A DNA stretch of 64,000 nucleotides, taken from positions 1,426,001 to 1,490,000 of the forward strand of contig JAINUG010000209.1 in assembly GCA_029706075.1 (NCBI GenBank). The letters are read 5' to 3'. The position numbers and the translations under genes are program-made. Of the stretch, positions 25,279 to 38,100 are shown piece after piece. The DNA is from Aldrovandia affinis. Its lineage: Eukaryota; Chordata; Actinopteri; Notacanthiformes; Halosauridae. The notes beneath the pieces were generated by a model. It made no database searches, had not been told where the DNA came from, and worked only from the letters and a program-made list of their open reading frames with translations. Numbering within the stretch: the first letter of the stretch is position 1; each line of letters begins with the position of its first letter.

Positions 25279-28200
25279 CTGGGAAGAGAAAATGGAAGAA
25301 AAATAAAAACGCACAGTAAACATGTGAAGGGAAGCGGCCGGTGCAAAGACGGACACATAAATTAAATCTCTTTTTAAGCAACACCTGTCACCAGAAGACG
25401 CAGTGCTGAACATATTTTGCTTGATGCTGCGCCCTGTCCATGCTGGTTGTATTGCATTTCAAAGAAATGTCTGCTCTTTCTCACCTCCACTCTGAATGAG
25501 GATGTCAAACAGATCATCCATGTGCTGACTGGAACCACTCTCCTGCGTGTAGGAAAAGGCAGTCAAAATAAAGAATCACAGGGCAGAACCACATTTCAAA
25601 CTGGGAATGACTCTATATCTAGAATCTACCACGCCCATGTACACATTTTGGGCAGGACTAGGAGAGTCTTCAGGACAATTGCCTTGGAATAGAGAAGGAC
25701 AGAAAAGGTGTAATCTACAAGTGGCACAGACACAGTGGCAATGAATGAAGGCCACATCACGCAGGCCAGAAAGCTATCATGCTGTACCTTCCCAGGCTGA
25801 CTGGAGGCGCACGTTGGTTTTGGAGGCGGAGAGGGGGGGCTGAACAGCGCGTGTTGGTCGAGACCTGAACACACCTCCGTCTGAGAGGGAGGGAGAGAGC
25901 AAGATTCCCTTCGTTCACATGCTTTGACTCACTGTAAAACCCACAGCTGCTAAAACAGATTGTTTCACACTCGACCTCACACAATACAACTTTTACTATC
26001 CCTCATGGGGAAATTCGCTTGACCATTTGTGCACAAACAGTACCATAGTACGGTGGCCTGGAAGGGCAAAACAAATGAACAAATCATAAAACGAAACAAG
26101 AAATTACAATTTCAGAAGACACAATAGCAAGCCACAAAACACAACGACATCAACTTGACTCAAACCAGCAAGGGTAGGTGCAAGATCCTTCGTCGCTGAT
26201 TGGATGCACAGACTGTCACTCTGGGTGAATGGGAAATGTGAAGTTCAGAAGCAAGAACTACTCCTCAATCACTGCTGTAAGAAATGCCATGTGGACAGAG
26301 TTACATGAACCAGGCGCCTGTCTCACGAAGCAGGATTAGTGGGTTAGTGAGATAACTTTGGGCTTAACCCTGGGGTTACGGTCTTACGACTGTGGCTCAC
26401 TTTTAACCCGGTTGCATCGCCATGATAACTTATGATTAGGTTAAGTTCAGGCTAACGGATCAAATCCTATAAAAACCCGCCCCCTCACTAATCAGCTCTC
26501 TGGAAAATGGCCTCACCAATCCTAGAGAATAGCGTAATCAGACTTTTTTATATCAGAGATACAGATTCTCCGTGGAGGTTTGCTAACCCACCAATCCTGA
26601 TTCGTGAAACAGTGCTCTGGATCTCTCTATGTCGCATGCTATTGGCTGTGTTCCAAACGCCGCCCCTTTTGTGTGCACGCGCTCATAGTTCGATCGTAAA
26701 AACCAGGGTTGACAGAGCGAGTTGATAACCCACGTCGTGAGACAGGTTAGCCGTAATTGCCTTTGTTAGGTTTTGTGTAGCCAGCTAACGCAAAGATACC
26801 CTGACTATGTTGAACTGTCTTTCTGGACAGTTGTACCTACCCTTTCCAGTTTGAGTCAAGTTGATGTTGTTGTGTTTTCCGAAATTCTACTTTGTTTCCT
26901 GAAACATATGTTTTTTTAATTTGGTTGTTTTGTTTTACGATTTGAAATTTTGCATTTTAATTTGTTGCTTTAATTTATGATTCGTTCATTTGTTTTGCAC
27001 TCCCAGGCCACCGTAGCACAACGTGCACTTCACGCCTCTCCAGACACTTTAGAGGCGCGCTCTTCATCGACACTGGCATGCAGAGCTGTCGATTACCGTG
27101 TGGGCCGGGGAAGAGGGCTGGTGGTTTCCACAGGGGGTAGAGTCGTCCCTTACAAAGAAAGGCTGAAGACTGGGCGGAGCAGAGAAAGATATGGCCGCCC
27201 GTTGCGAGCCGTTGGTCGATACGTGTAGTCCCGCCTTCTGTCCCTGAAAGACGGAGAGGGAGAAGATAAATCATTCATGTTTACTGCCTGAATGCTAGGG
27301 TCAGTGATCTGCCCTTATAAAGAAGACCATCATTATTAATAGCAGAGGCAGCAATGGAATTATTTATTTGCTAAGTGGGTGCCTCTTTCCAGGGTGGCTT
27401 CCATATCCTGCATTTGATACATCATCTTTTCACACAGGAGGACATTAAGTGAAGCTATTTGGGGTAAGTACTGTACACTGCTCAATAGAACAACAACACT
27501 ATCCCGGCCTGGCAGCTGAAGCTATAACCTTCTGTCTACAAGTGCAGTCCCCTTATCGCTGCTTGATATCCGGCCTGTGTAATGAAACCAGTACCATTAC
27601 AAGAATAAAGGCAAAAGGCATTATTTCTTTGGAGCAGAGCCAAGGTTTCTCTCCTACCTTTCTGATTGGCTGGTCGGTGAGGCTGGGCTGCACCCGTTGC
27701 TTTGATTGGTTCTCAGTGCTGGCCAGCCGAGGTGACGATTGGCTGGAGAGCTTAGTGGGAGTGGACTTTAGTCTCTGGATGATGGAGAAAACAGATGATT
27801 AAGGAGGCCTGAGGTTAATTACACTGGCCGTGGTGTATCAAACAGGAAGAAAGTAAGTCACACCCACAGCTACTAAAATGCTCTGGAGGAGTGCAAGGTC
27901 TCAGTTGTCTTGACACACTGTTATTTACTATACAATAATAAAGAGCATTAAGACCGTCTCATCCTTTTGTGCAATGATCACATGGTCCCCTGTTTCAGAA
28001 TACCTGCAGCTTAACCTGCCCTCTTGCTTTGCTCTCTGGGCTTCCGCTGGCCTGGCCGTCCACACTGCGGTTGGTCAGAGCTATCAGGAAGTGGTTGCCG
28101 TTGCTGTCCGTCAAAAGAGTTGGGGTAGGCTGTGCCTTGAGGAGGTCCAATGGGAAGGAGGGGGCAGAGACTGAAGTGCAGGGCTGCTGGTTGAGGAACA

Positions 28201-31200
28201 ACGGGGACACCTGGCGAAAGGGAGCTGCGTGATTACCCGACAACGAAAATAAACCAGATAACTAACAGATTATCCACAACATCCAGGAATTGAAAACAAA
28301 TGACCATGTCATTTGCTTTGCTATGATCGGTATTTGGTGCTATGTGGAGTATGAGTGAGGGACATGACAGGCTTGTTCAGATATGTGGCAGTGGGATTAT
28401 TCTTGTTGCCACCTCCGCATTGCGGTCACACACTTAAATGCCTATCTGCACTCAGATTATACCCCGGTGTGAACCTGCTCCATTGCTCTCATAGGAGGAA
28501 CCACTGGGGGCTCTAAAGGGACCAACCTGCTGTGACTGCATCTGCTGCTGCACTTCACGTATCTGCCGCTGCGCTTCCCGTTTCTGTTGCTGCACATCCT
28601 GTATCTGCTGCTGCGCTTCCTGCTTCTGCTGCTGCTTGTGCGACTTCTTCTTCTTCTGCTGCTGCTGCGGGTGCAAGTGCCTCTGCTGTAAAGGCAGATC
28701 CTGCAGCTGCGCCGGCTGCTGACGCTGCAACTGCAACTGCGGCCTGCTGCTGCAACTCTGCCGCCTGCTGCTGCAGCTGCAGCTGTTCAAACTGCGCCAA
28801 CCGCTGCGCCTGCTCGATCTGTCCTACGGGCTGGGCCTCAGACTTCATCTCCTCCTCCTCTTCCTCCTCCTCCTCCTCCTGTTTGACGGTGACCCTGATG
28901 GCGTCACCGTCCAGCAGGTCGGGGGAGAAGGGCTGGTAGAGGCAGCAGGAGGACGAGTCTCCGGAGACTTCGCGGGGCTCCTCTTTGACCCGGATGGTGA
29001 CGCTCCCGTCCGCGGTGGGCTCGACGCGCTTGCCTTTCTCCAGCTGCAGGCGCAGGGTCTCCACCAGCCGCTGCTTCTGCCGCAGCATGCGCGTCAGCTC
29101 CTCGATCTGCTTGTCCTTCTCCTGCAGCATCTGATCCTTGTCCAGCGGAGCCGCCGGCCTCGGTGCATGCTGGGAGAAGCGGCAGGGGGCGGGGGCCAGT
29201 CCTGGGCTCTCCTCTTTCACCGTGGCGATGGGGAGCTGCGGGAAGGGGTGGAGGCTCAGCTGGGTGAGGGGAGGAGACCTGTGTGGGAATAAAGAGAGAT
29301 TAAGAAAAACTCACAAACAAGAATAATGGTGGTGCTTTGGGTTGAAGTTCAAGAGTGGGAGAAATAAAGGTTAAGACTAACGCAACTATTAGCTACTTTG
29401 TACACTTGCGTATGAGACCATCTTGCACAGATGGTCTTATCCAGAGTGACTTGCATACCTTTGATAAGGTATTTGATAAGTACCCTGTTGGGGTTAGGTA
29501 CCTTGTTCTAGTGTGCAACAGCAGTGCGTCATCTGGTCAATTACAAACCTTGTTCCGTCATCACCACACACTTCAGCTGCCCTATTAGCTTTATTAGCCC
29601 TTCAAAAAGAAAAAACTAACAAACAACAAATCTTATCGTATCCGACTGACAGCAAGACAGATGCACCTACCATCTCCCCGAACGCATCTCCGTTACAGCT
29701 CATCTCATCTGGGCTCATTCCAGCTAATGAGCGGTCAGAGGGTGTGGGAGATGGGGGTGGGGAGGAGCTTGTGCTGCCAAATTGCATGACTGGGGGTGGA
29801 CCTGCAGTCCGGGCTCCGCCTCCTCCAACCGTGGCCACAAATGGAAAAGCTGCCAGCACCATGCCCCCTTCCCCTGGTTGGTGCAGGACGGTGGCTCCTC
29901 CCAGAATGGGGGAGGAGCCAGCAGGCTGGTTTAGCTGCTGCTGCCGTGGTGGGTTGTTTTTCGGGGCTCCGCCCCCTGGCGCAGCCCCCGTCACTGTGGT
30001 GCCTCCATTCTGTTCCTGGAAGTTCCTCAGTCTCTCGATTAGGTCGTTCTTCGTGCCCGACACGGGCAAACTTCGTTGTTTGAGCTCGTGTTTCAGCTCA
30101 GCCACCTGGGGGCGCAACACAAACACCACAATTACTGCATCTTCCGTCTTTGTCGTGTGATTTGACATGCTGTGTATTATTTTATTTTAATTTGTTTCTG
30201 ATTTTCTCCCATTTTTTCCCAATTTATTAGCCATGTCAATCCCCCCCTCGTATTGTGAGTTTGCTGCCTTAGCCCTGTGACCGGCAGTGACAAAGGCAAA
30301 GTATCATCTTCTCCCAGACGGCATTCACCAGGCCGTCGACCGTAACTCGCGGTACTCCAGAGCCACTCCTAAACGCAGTGAACTCATGTCGGCTTCCCCT
30401 GACCCTCCCTGGGACAGACAGCCAATTGCCGCCCCCTAGTGGCACTCCCGGCCAGAGCCGACTCTGGCGCAGCCGGTGGAATCGAACCCTGGTTGCAGTG
30501 GCCAGCGTCGAATGTTGTAACCACTAGACCACCCGGGAGGCCCGGGCCCAGTTTTTAACCCGTCATTGCGTTTCAATGTGGAAAGCAGAGTCTTGTGTAT
30601 GCGTATGGCAGCACAGCCCATTAAGAGGTTAGTGAAATCTCACTCTCCCATCATTACTCACTTCTCCACTGAACCCGAAAAGGATTTGAGGCAACAGTAC
30701 TCATATATGCTATGACTGCGTATGGGAGGCTGTGGATGTTTTTACGTTGGGCTGCCTCACCTTTAAGTCATCCAGGTTAGGAGGCAAAGGTCCAGGCTTG
30801 GCCCCTCCTGCAAGGGTGTGGCCCTGACGGTTTGGCCTGCTCTGATTGGGGGAGGTTGACATAGGGGCGGGAATGGTCCGAGAGGGGGAGGGGCCAGTGT
30901 TGGTGGAAGGTTGCTGATCCGCTGGGAGTCTGGGCAGACAGGTGAAGATAAGTAGACTTAGCAATACACACTCATTTTGCCTTGGCAAGGAGGTGTGATA
31001 ATTGTATACAGAGACACACACTCACTTTGGTGGAGCAGGCAGGATGTTGTGGTACTTGTATACAGAGACACACACTCACTTTGGAGGAGCAGGCAGGATG
31101 GTGTAGTAGTTGTATAATAATATACGCCATTTAGCAGACGCTTTTATCCAAAGCAACTTACAGTAGTGAATGCATACATTTTCAGTATATGTGGCCCCAG

Positions 31201-34200
31201 TGGGGATTGAACCCACAACCTAAGCGTTGCCAACGCTGTGCTCTACCAACTGAGCCACAGAGAACCACACTCACTTTGGTGGAGCAGGCAGGATGGTGTG
31301 GTAGTTATATACAGAGACACACACTCACTTTGGAGGAGCAGGCAGGATGGTGTGGTACTTATATACAGAGACACACACTCACTTTGGAGGAGCAGGCAGG
31401 ATGGTGTGGTAGTTGTATACAGATAAACACACTCACTTTGGAGGAGCAGGCAGGATGGTGTGGTAGTTGTATACAGAGACATACACTCACTTTGGTGGAG
31501 CAGGCAGGATGGTGTGGTAGTTGTATACAGAGACACACACTCACTTTGGAGGAGCAGGCAGGATGGTGTGGTAGTTGTAATGCTGCTGCTGCTGGTTGAT
31601 GATCTGGAGCTGCAGGAAGAGCTGCTGCTGGTGCAGGATTTTGGCATAGGTGGAGTCCAGCTGGGGGGGCGGCTCACGCTCAGCCTTCTGGTCGGGGGGG
31701 ATGTACTGGTGGTACTTCAGCTTTTTCACCTTGGGCTTGCTCTCCTTAGGCTTCTTAGAGCGCTGAGACGGCCGGTCCGAATTGAACTTGGACTGCTTAA
31801 GAAAAGTCACAGAAATTAAAAAAATTGTACTCTGGCTTTTTTCCCCTCTGTTAAATACATGTATAAACCTAAATGCTGTATATTTTATGTTACTGCAGTA
31901 TGCTGTTCTGTCAAATCTTTCTGCACTATTTGCTGGTTTGAATTTCATGCCAATAAGGTATTTTGAATTGAAATTGAAAATGGAATTGAGAGAGAGACAG
32001 AGATAGAGACAGACTAAGAGAAAGAGACACAGGCCGTGAGAATCGAGAGACAGTGGGGTCAGCAGGGAAACCAGGACGAGACAAAACTTCCGACAGGTTT
32101 AAACAGCCGCCGCCACTAACCTTAATCAGCGCAGGGGTGGGCCTGGATGCCAAAGGGGTGACCGGTGACCCATTTGTCAGTTTCTGCGGCGGGGAAGGTA
32201 CAGAGATGGTGGGAGGTGGTGGAGGTGGGACTTGAGAGAAAAACTGTGAAAGTGGGATAGACAGCCCCCGCATCAGGACATGTGTTTAGAGCAAAGGTGC
32301 ATACGCATTCAAATGGCGAGGAGTCCAGGGAAGCGTGTGCTGACAGAGTAACTCCATTCTGCAGGACAGTGATTCACAAAATGGAGGTTGTAGGAGGTTG
32401 TAATTCCATAGCTGAACATATAGGTGACTGTCAAATAAAGGAAACACTTGAGTAAATCAAGAGTTCTGTGTGAGGTGCGTTTTTCTGGAATGGTTGACAT
32501 CCACTCAACCTCTTAGAGGGCAAGTTAAATGCCAATACATGAGTGATCACCTTCATCCTATGGTGAAGCATTTCTATCCAGATGGGAGTGGTCTTTCCCA
32601 GGATGACAGTGCCTCCATCCACAGGGCACAAGTGGTCACTGAATGTTTTGGTGAGCATGAAAACAGTGTAAAACATATGCCATGGCTGTCACCAGATCTC
32701 AACCCAATTGGACACTTATGAGAGATTCTGGAGTGGTGCCTGAGACAGCATTTCGACCACCACCAACAAAACACCAAAACACCAAATGATAGAATTTTTC
32801 TCACAGAAGAACGGTGTTGCATCCCTTCAATAGAGTTACAGGCACCTGTAGAATCTATGCGAAGGAACTTTGAAGCTGTTCTGGCGGGTTGTGGTGGCCC
32901 AACGCCCTATTAAGACACTTTATGCTGGTGTTTAATTTATTTTGACAGTTACCTGTATGTCGTGCAACATTTTATAAATGGTGGGTCAGAGCAAATATGT
33001 TCGCTATGTGGATGGTGGACTCTTGAATGTCCATGTTGTGTGGACATTTGTGTAGAATGTTTGGGAACCACTGCTGTAAGGTACAGAGTGTTGTGTGACC
33101 CAATAATGGACAGAGATGTAGAGTGGGCTGTATAGTGTGCATACCCATAAAAGCAGCATGGGTAAGGCACCGCAGTGCAGGCACAGGAATGCACAGGGAA
33201 GGCGGGACCAGGCCGACCTACCTTTGTGGGGGAAGGGTTGCTGCTGCGGGTGAGCATGTCCGGGGGTGAAGGCAGGGGGGCGTGGCACAGGGGTGAGTCA
33301 TGATTGGCTGGCTGGTCTGGAGAGAGGGCGTCGCTGCTGTCCTCGTCGAATGAGGAGCTCTCCCCGGCCCCCTTGGGGAAGTCTGTCTCTGAGAGAGGGA
33401 GAAGGAGAGAGGGGGGTATAAGAGGCAGACCGAGTCGATGGCATCAGAATTCCGAATGGGACGCGCGGTTCGTGTTGCTCATCACCGTCTGTTCACAGAG
33501 AAGATACTGCAGACGGGAACGCGGCACTGCCCTGATAGCCGAGGCAATGTCATTACCCGTGAGAGCTTGCCTCTCGCTGAGGCTGCAGACGGCTCTGAGG
33601 CATGATGGGAGTTTGATGGGATGGGAGTTTATTATCTGGAAATGGGGAGTGTGAAGAGTGCATTGGCGTATCTCTGATGGTTATGATTACCGCCTTGCGT
33701 TTACTGATACGAGCCTGTCTGTGGGAGCCGTGGATCGTGGCCGCCCTTAATATCGCATTACTGGGATTTGATTAATAGACATTCAAAAATTAATAACATG
33801 GTTTCCTAGGAGGCCCCTCGGGGCAGGTGGCTCCAGATAATTTGCCATGGAGACGGGATATTAAGGGCGATTTGATTATCGTTACAGAGGAGGGACTCTC
33901 CCTGCCTGTTATTGGTGCTAATGAACAGCAGGAGGCCAGAGTGAAGGGTATGACGGAACATGTGTGTGAATATTTGCATGTTAAGTGAGCGCTGATTGGG
34001 TGGGAGGATTGCAGAAGCTGAAGTTTCTCCCTGTACAGACAGAACACGGATAATACAACAAATTAACATTACTGATGTGATAAGAATATTGTTGAACTGT
34101 TGTTTGGGTGTGTGGCTGTCTGCTTCAACAGACAGTATGTAAATAAAGAAAGACCTTCTGAGTAGCTGCTCATAAATTTGAGGCTGCAGTGAACAGCTGC

Positions 34201-35125
34201 TTGGCTGTGCATCTCAGTGCTGCTGATTGACTGTGAATTACAGTGCTGATTCTTGAGTATATGCTACAGTGCTGCTTATTGGCTATGTGCTGCAGTGGTG
34301 CTGATTGGATATGTGTTACAGTGGTGCTGATTGGTGGTCTGTTCAAGTGCTGCTGATTGGCTGTGTGGTGCAGTGGTTGTGGTAGTACCTATGAGCGCAT
34401 TTTGAAGGCTGCAGTTGACCGGGAGGATGTTCTTGTGGATCAGTTCAATGGGGCCAGGTCGGTGAGAGATCTTGTCGTTGAGGTCGTCTGCCAGACGGGC
34501 CCGTTTCAGCTGCATCTGCTTGGCCTGTAATGAGGGTTCTGCCGACGTCTCTAAACACAACCCAACAAACAGATAACCATATCACCATATGGCAGAAACA
34601 GATAACCACTTCACCATACGGCACAAACATAAAACTGTATCACCATAGAGCACAAACAGATAACTACTTCACCATACGGCACAAACAGATAACTACATCA
34701 CAAAGAGATCTCCATATACAGCACAAAGACAACAAAATAGAGCTTTTAATGTTACAATACAGCACAGGTGTGAAGACAAGGGGGGCGTGCATCCCATGCT
34801 TCACTGAAACTCACCCTCCAGTATGTGCATCCTCACCAACTCTGACCTTTCTGGTCGACTTCGGATCTTCCTCTTCAGATAGTCTTCAGTCTGCAAAGGG
34901 GATGAGGGCAGAAAGAGTCAATGTTGAGGAGAGAAATGGCAGAGAGACACTTGTATATTGACGTTTACAGAGGGGCGAGAGCGTGGAGGAGGTGCTGGTC
35001 TAAAACTCGGGGCAGTGTGGAAGCAGCAGGACGGTGGCGTGGTACAGGTGCTAAAGAAGACCTACCCGAGCTCGCTCCAGACTCTTCATCTGCTCATGAA
35101 ACGCAGCCGGACTCTTCAGCGCTAC

Positions 35126-35156
<31 letters not shown>

Positions 35157-38100
35157 AGATAAATACTTGTACTGCCTGTGTGCGAGCAGTTCACTGACAG
35201 CAAAAATACAGACTCCACCCTGACACAGTAGAGTTTCTTTATGACCAGAGCCCCACACGTTATTAACCTTTGCCATTACGGCTTCATCGGGTAATCAAAT
35301 GGAACGGCATGCCACTGGGCGATACACTGTGGGCCGAAACAAAAAAAGATGGCCATAATAAAAGTGCAAGAGAATGAAAATGAGGTCCTCAATCTTGACA
35401 GTTGGAAATGCCAAAAGCAAATGGTGGGGGTTTATTTAGAGTGATTTGAAAATGCTGGTGAAATCTTGGGGGTGGAAACATTCGTAATAAGGGCTGGACA
35501 CTTTGATTTGCACTGGTCTCCCTCCACCTCACGTTCCGCTCAGAGAGAATCTGCTGCCCTGCCTGTGGTTGACTACACTGATCTCTTGCACTAACCATGA
35601 TTAATCATATCATGTATAAATGCACTTTTTGCAAGTTGTTTTGGATAAGAGTGTCTGCTAAACGCCTAAAATGTCATGTAAATGGTGCCCGAAACCATCC
35701 AATCAGAGCAAGCCCTCTCTGAAGAGTCCATGACTAGGGAGTGGAGTGGGGGTGGGGTCATGTCCCAGACTACTATTCCTCCACCAAGACGATCCAAGGG
35801 CAAGAGAAATAACAAAGTGGAAAATTACGGAATCTATCCGTATCAATCAGCCACATTTCGCTGTGGTTCGTTTGTGAGTCCACCAGCTCTCTGAAAGCAC
35901 AGGACAGGTGAAGTTCTACAGGTGGCCGGTTCCCAGGGCAGGACTGCGGGGTCACAGCCATTCAGCACTGAGCTGTACAGAAGCTGTTTGGAGCGGAGAC
36001 AGGTCTCCCACGTCACGTTTAGCCACGCGACACACGGACAGGCGGTTTCCCAGGACGCCTTCATAAAAGGAATATGTTTATTCTTCTTATGCTATGGTGC
36101 TCTCGGTAGTTTTATATAATATACGCCATTTAGCAGACGCTTTTATCCAAAGCGACTTACAGTAGTGAATGCATACATTTTCAGTATATGTGGCCCTAGT
36201 GGGGATTGAACCCACAACCTAAGCATTGCCAATGCTGTGCTCTACCAACTGAGCCACAGAGAACCACTCTGCTCGCTACTACCGTGCCCGAGGTTCTGGT
36301 TTAATGAACTGGTATTAGGGAGTAGATATATTTTTGTCACAGACTGAGTGGCGTCAACGTCCTGAAACAGGCAGATGTGGTGAGATTGGTGTGGGCACAC
36401 AGAGCAAAACCAATATACTCCTAGACACAGAGCGATGCGATCTTGAGGAAACAATGTTAGCACCGTAGGGTGCACCTGGTCACCTAAATGGCTTCATATT
36501 CCTTGGCCGTAATTCTACCCTGCAGAGTAATAATCGGATGCAATGACTCCCACGAGATGGCTGCCCATGCCATAACAGATTCACCACCATGTTTAACAGT
36601 TGGGAACAGGCAATGTGGATTTGAAGCTTCCTTTACTTTCTCCAAACAAAAACCCGTCCAGATGTAGGAAAAAGAGTAAAGACAACTGTGTATATAACTA
36701 CTGCTAGAGAGACCATATTACTTTCTTACACTGTTCAGAAGTCCAGATTTTGTGCATTAGCCTTGGTTAAAAGCTATTTCTGAACGGCAGCCCTACCATA
36801 AATATCAGCTTTTTGAAACTCACAATGTATCGTTTTTGTCACTGGGTCACAAGGTGACCCACGACTGGGTCACGACTTGCGAACACAGTTCCTCTTTTCT
36901 GATGGAGTTTTTGCTTGTTTGTTGACACTGTTCCCCTTCACACATTCTAATAATGTACATACGTATATATATATATTATATAACAATAACAGCAGTTTCT
37001 GTGCCATTTCTGTGACAGATGCACCTACATACAATTCAGGCACAGACTGTTTGACCTCTTTCAAAATCTGTTAGATCTCATGTTGCTTTAGAAACGTACA
37101 TTAAAGTGTTGATTTAAAAAAATCTTATAACAGTCTTCATAACAGAAACATATTGGTATTTAGTATTGACATTAATATGAAAAACATGTGTAGACTCACA
37201 TGTGATAGTGACTTAATAGTGATTTAGTTACTTCAAAATACAGGTCCTTTCTCATTTGGTGTTTCAATTATTTTGTCTACCCCCTGTATGTGCATGAGTG
37301 TACATCTGTGTGTGTGTGCGTCTGAGAAAGCGCGCCTTTGTCATCACTTCTTCAGTCCCCTGCAGTTCAGTGGGTAGTTCAAGTGAGGTCACATTAGGTT
37401 TGATCCAGGGTCAGTGGCCCCAGTGCAGTGCAAAGCCCCGCCTTGCCCCTCTGCAATGAGGTGCATTAGGCCTTTACACACCTCGCTGCAGTCTGATCCC
37501 CGGGGGGCAGGGGGGTGAGGGGATTCCACTGTGATCTGAATGTGCTCGTCCCTCTGCGCCCCGGGGTCGCCCTGAGGCTGGGGAGGGAAGAGGTCAGTGT
37601 GATAGGCCCTGTTTATCTGCCTGAGTGCCTGCATCAACACCCCACTCCACTCGAAGTGACGGCTACCCAGAATGCACGGTCGCCACGGTGACAGTCTCCA
37701 TATCAGAATACACTGACCAACAGGCAGCTGTCCATGACATGCTGGAAGCGTGCAGCTGCTCTCGACTATATTACCAAGCATGGCTGGTTTAAGAACATTA
37801 AGAGCTGCCATACTGAGACAGTATAGACCAGGGGACCTAAATCTCGGTCATGGAAGGCCACAGGGTCCGCTGGTTTTTCTTGTTACTCAGCATTTAATTG
37901 AACAATTTAAGTAGCTGATTACATATTTACCTCGCCTCAACTGGTTTCACGAGTGGCAATTGGTTGCCAATTTTAAGGTGACCCTACGGCTCTCCAGGAA
38001 CAGGGTTGGAGACCCGTGGTATAGAAAGACAGGTATACGAGGCATCCACACATACTCCCAGCAGTTCTGAGTTGGAGCATAGGCAGTTCAGGGTCTTGTG

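Noticed and set aside
28532-28939. Ala/Ser-rich ORF on the plus strand opposite mrtfa exon 11
   Set aside because: Antisense shadow of the CAG/GAG-rich coding exon.
29513-30160. 215-codon plus-strand ORF
   Set aside because: Antisense shadow of the SAP exon.
31189-31677. Repeat-coded ORFs (plus-strand TLTLEEQAGWCGS..., minus-strand CLLLQSECVSLY...)
   Set aside because: Products of the 54-bp array in an intron; only the minus-strand exon end at 31545-31580 is coding.
37389-37811. 140-codon minus-strand ORF in mrtfa intron 2
   Set aside because: No recognisable domain and no matching exon in other MRTF genes known to me.
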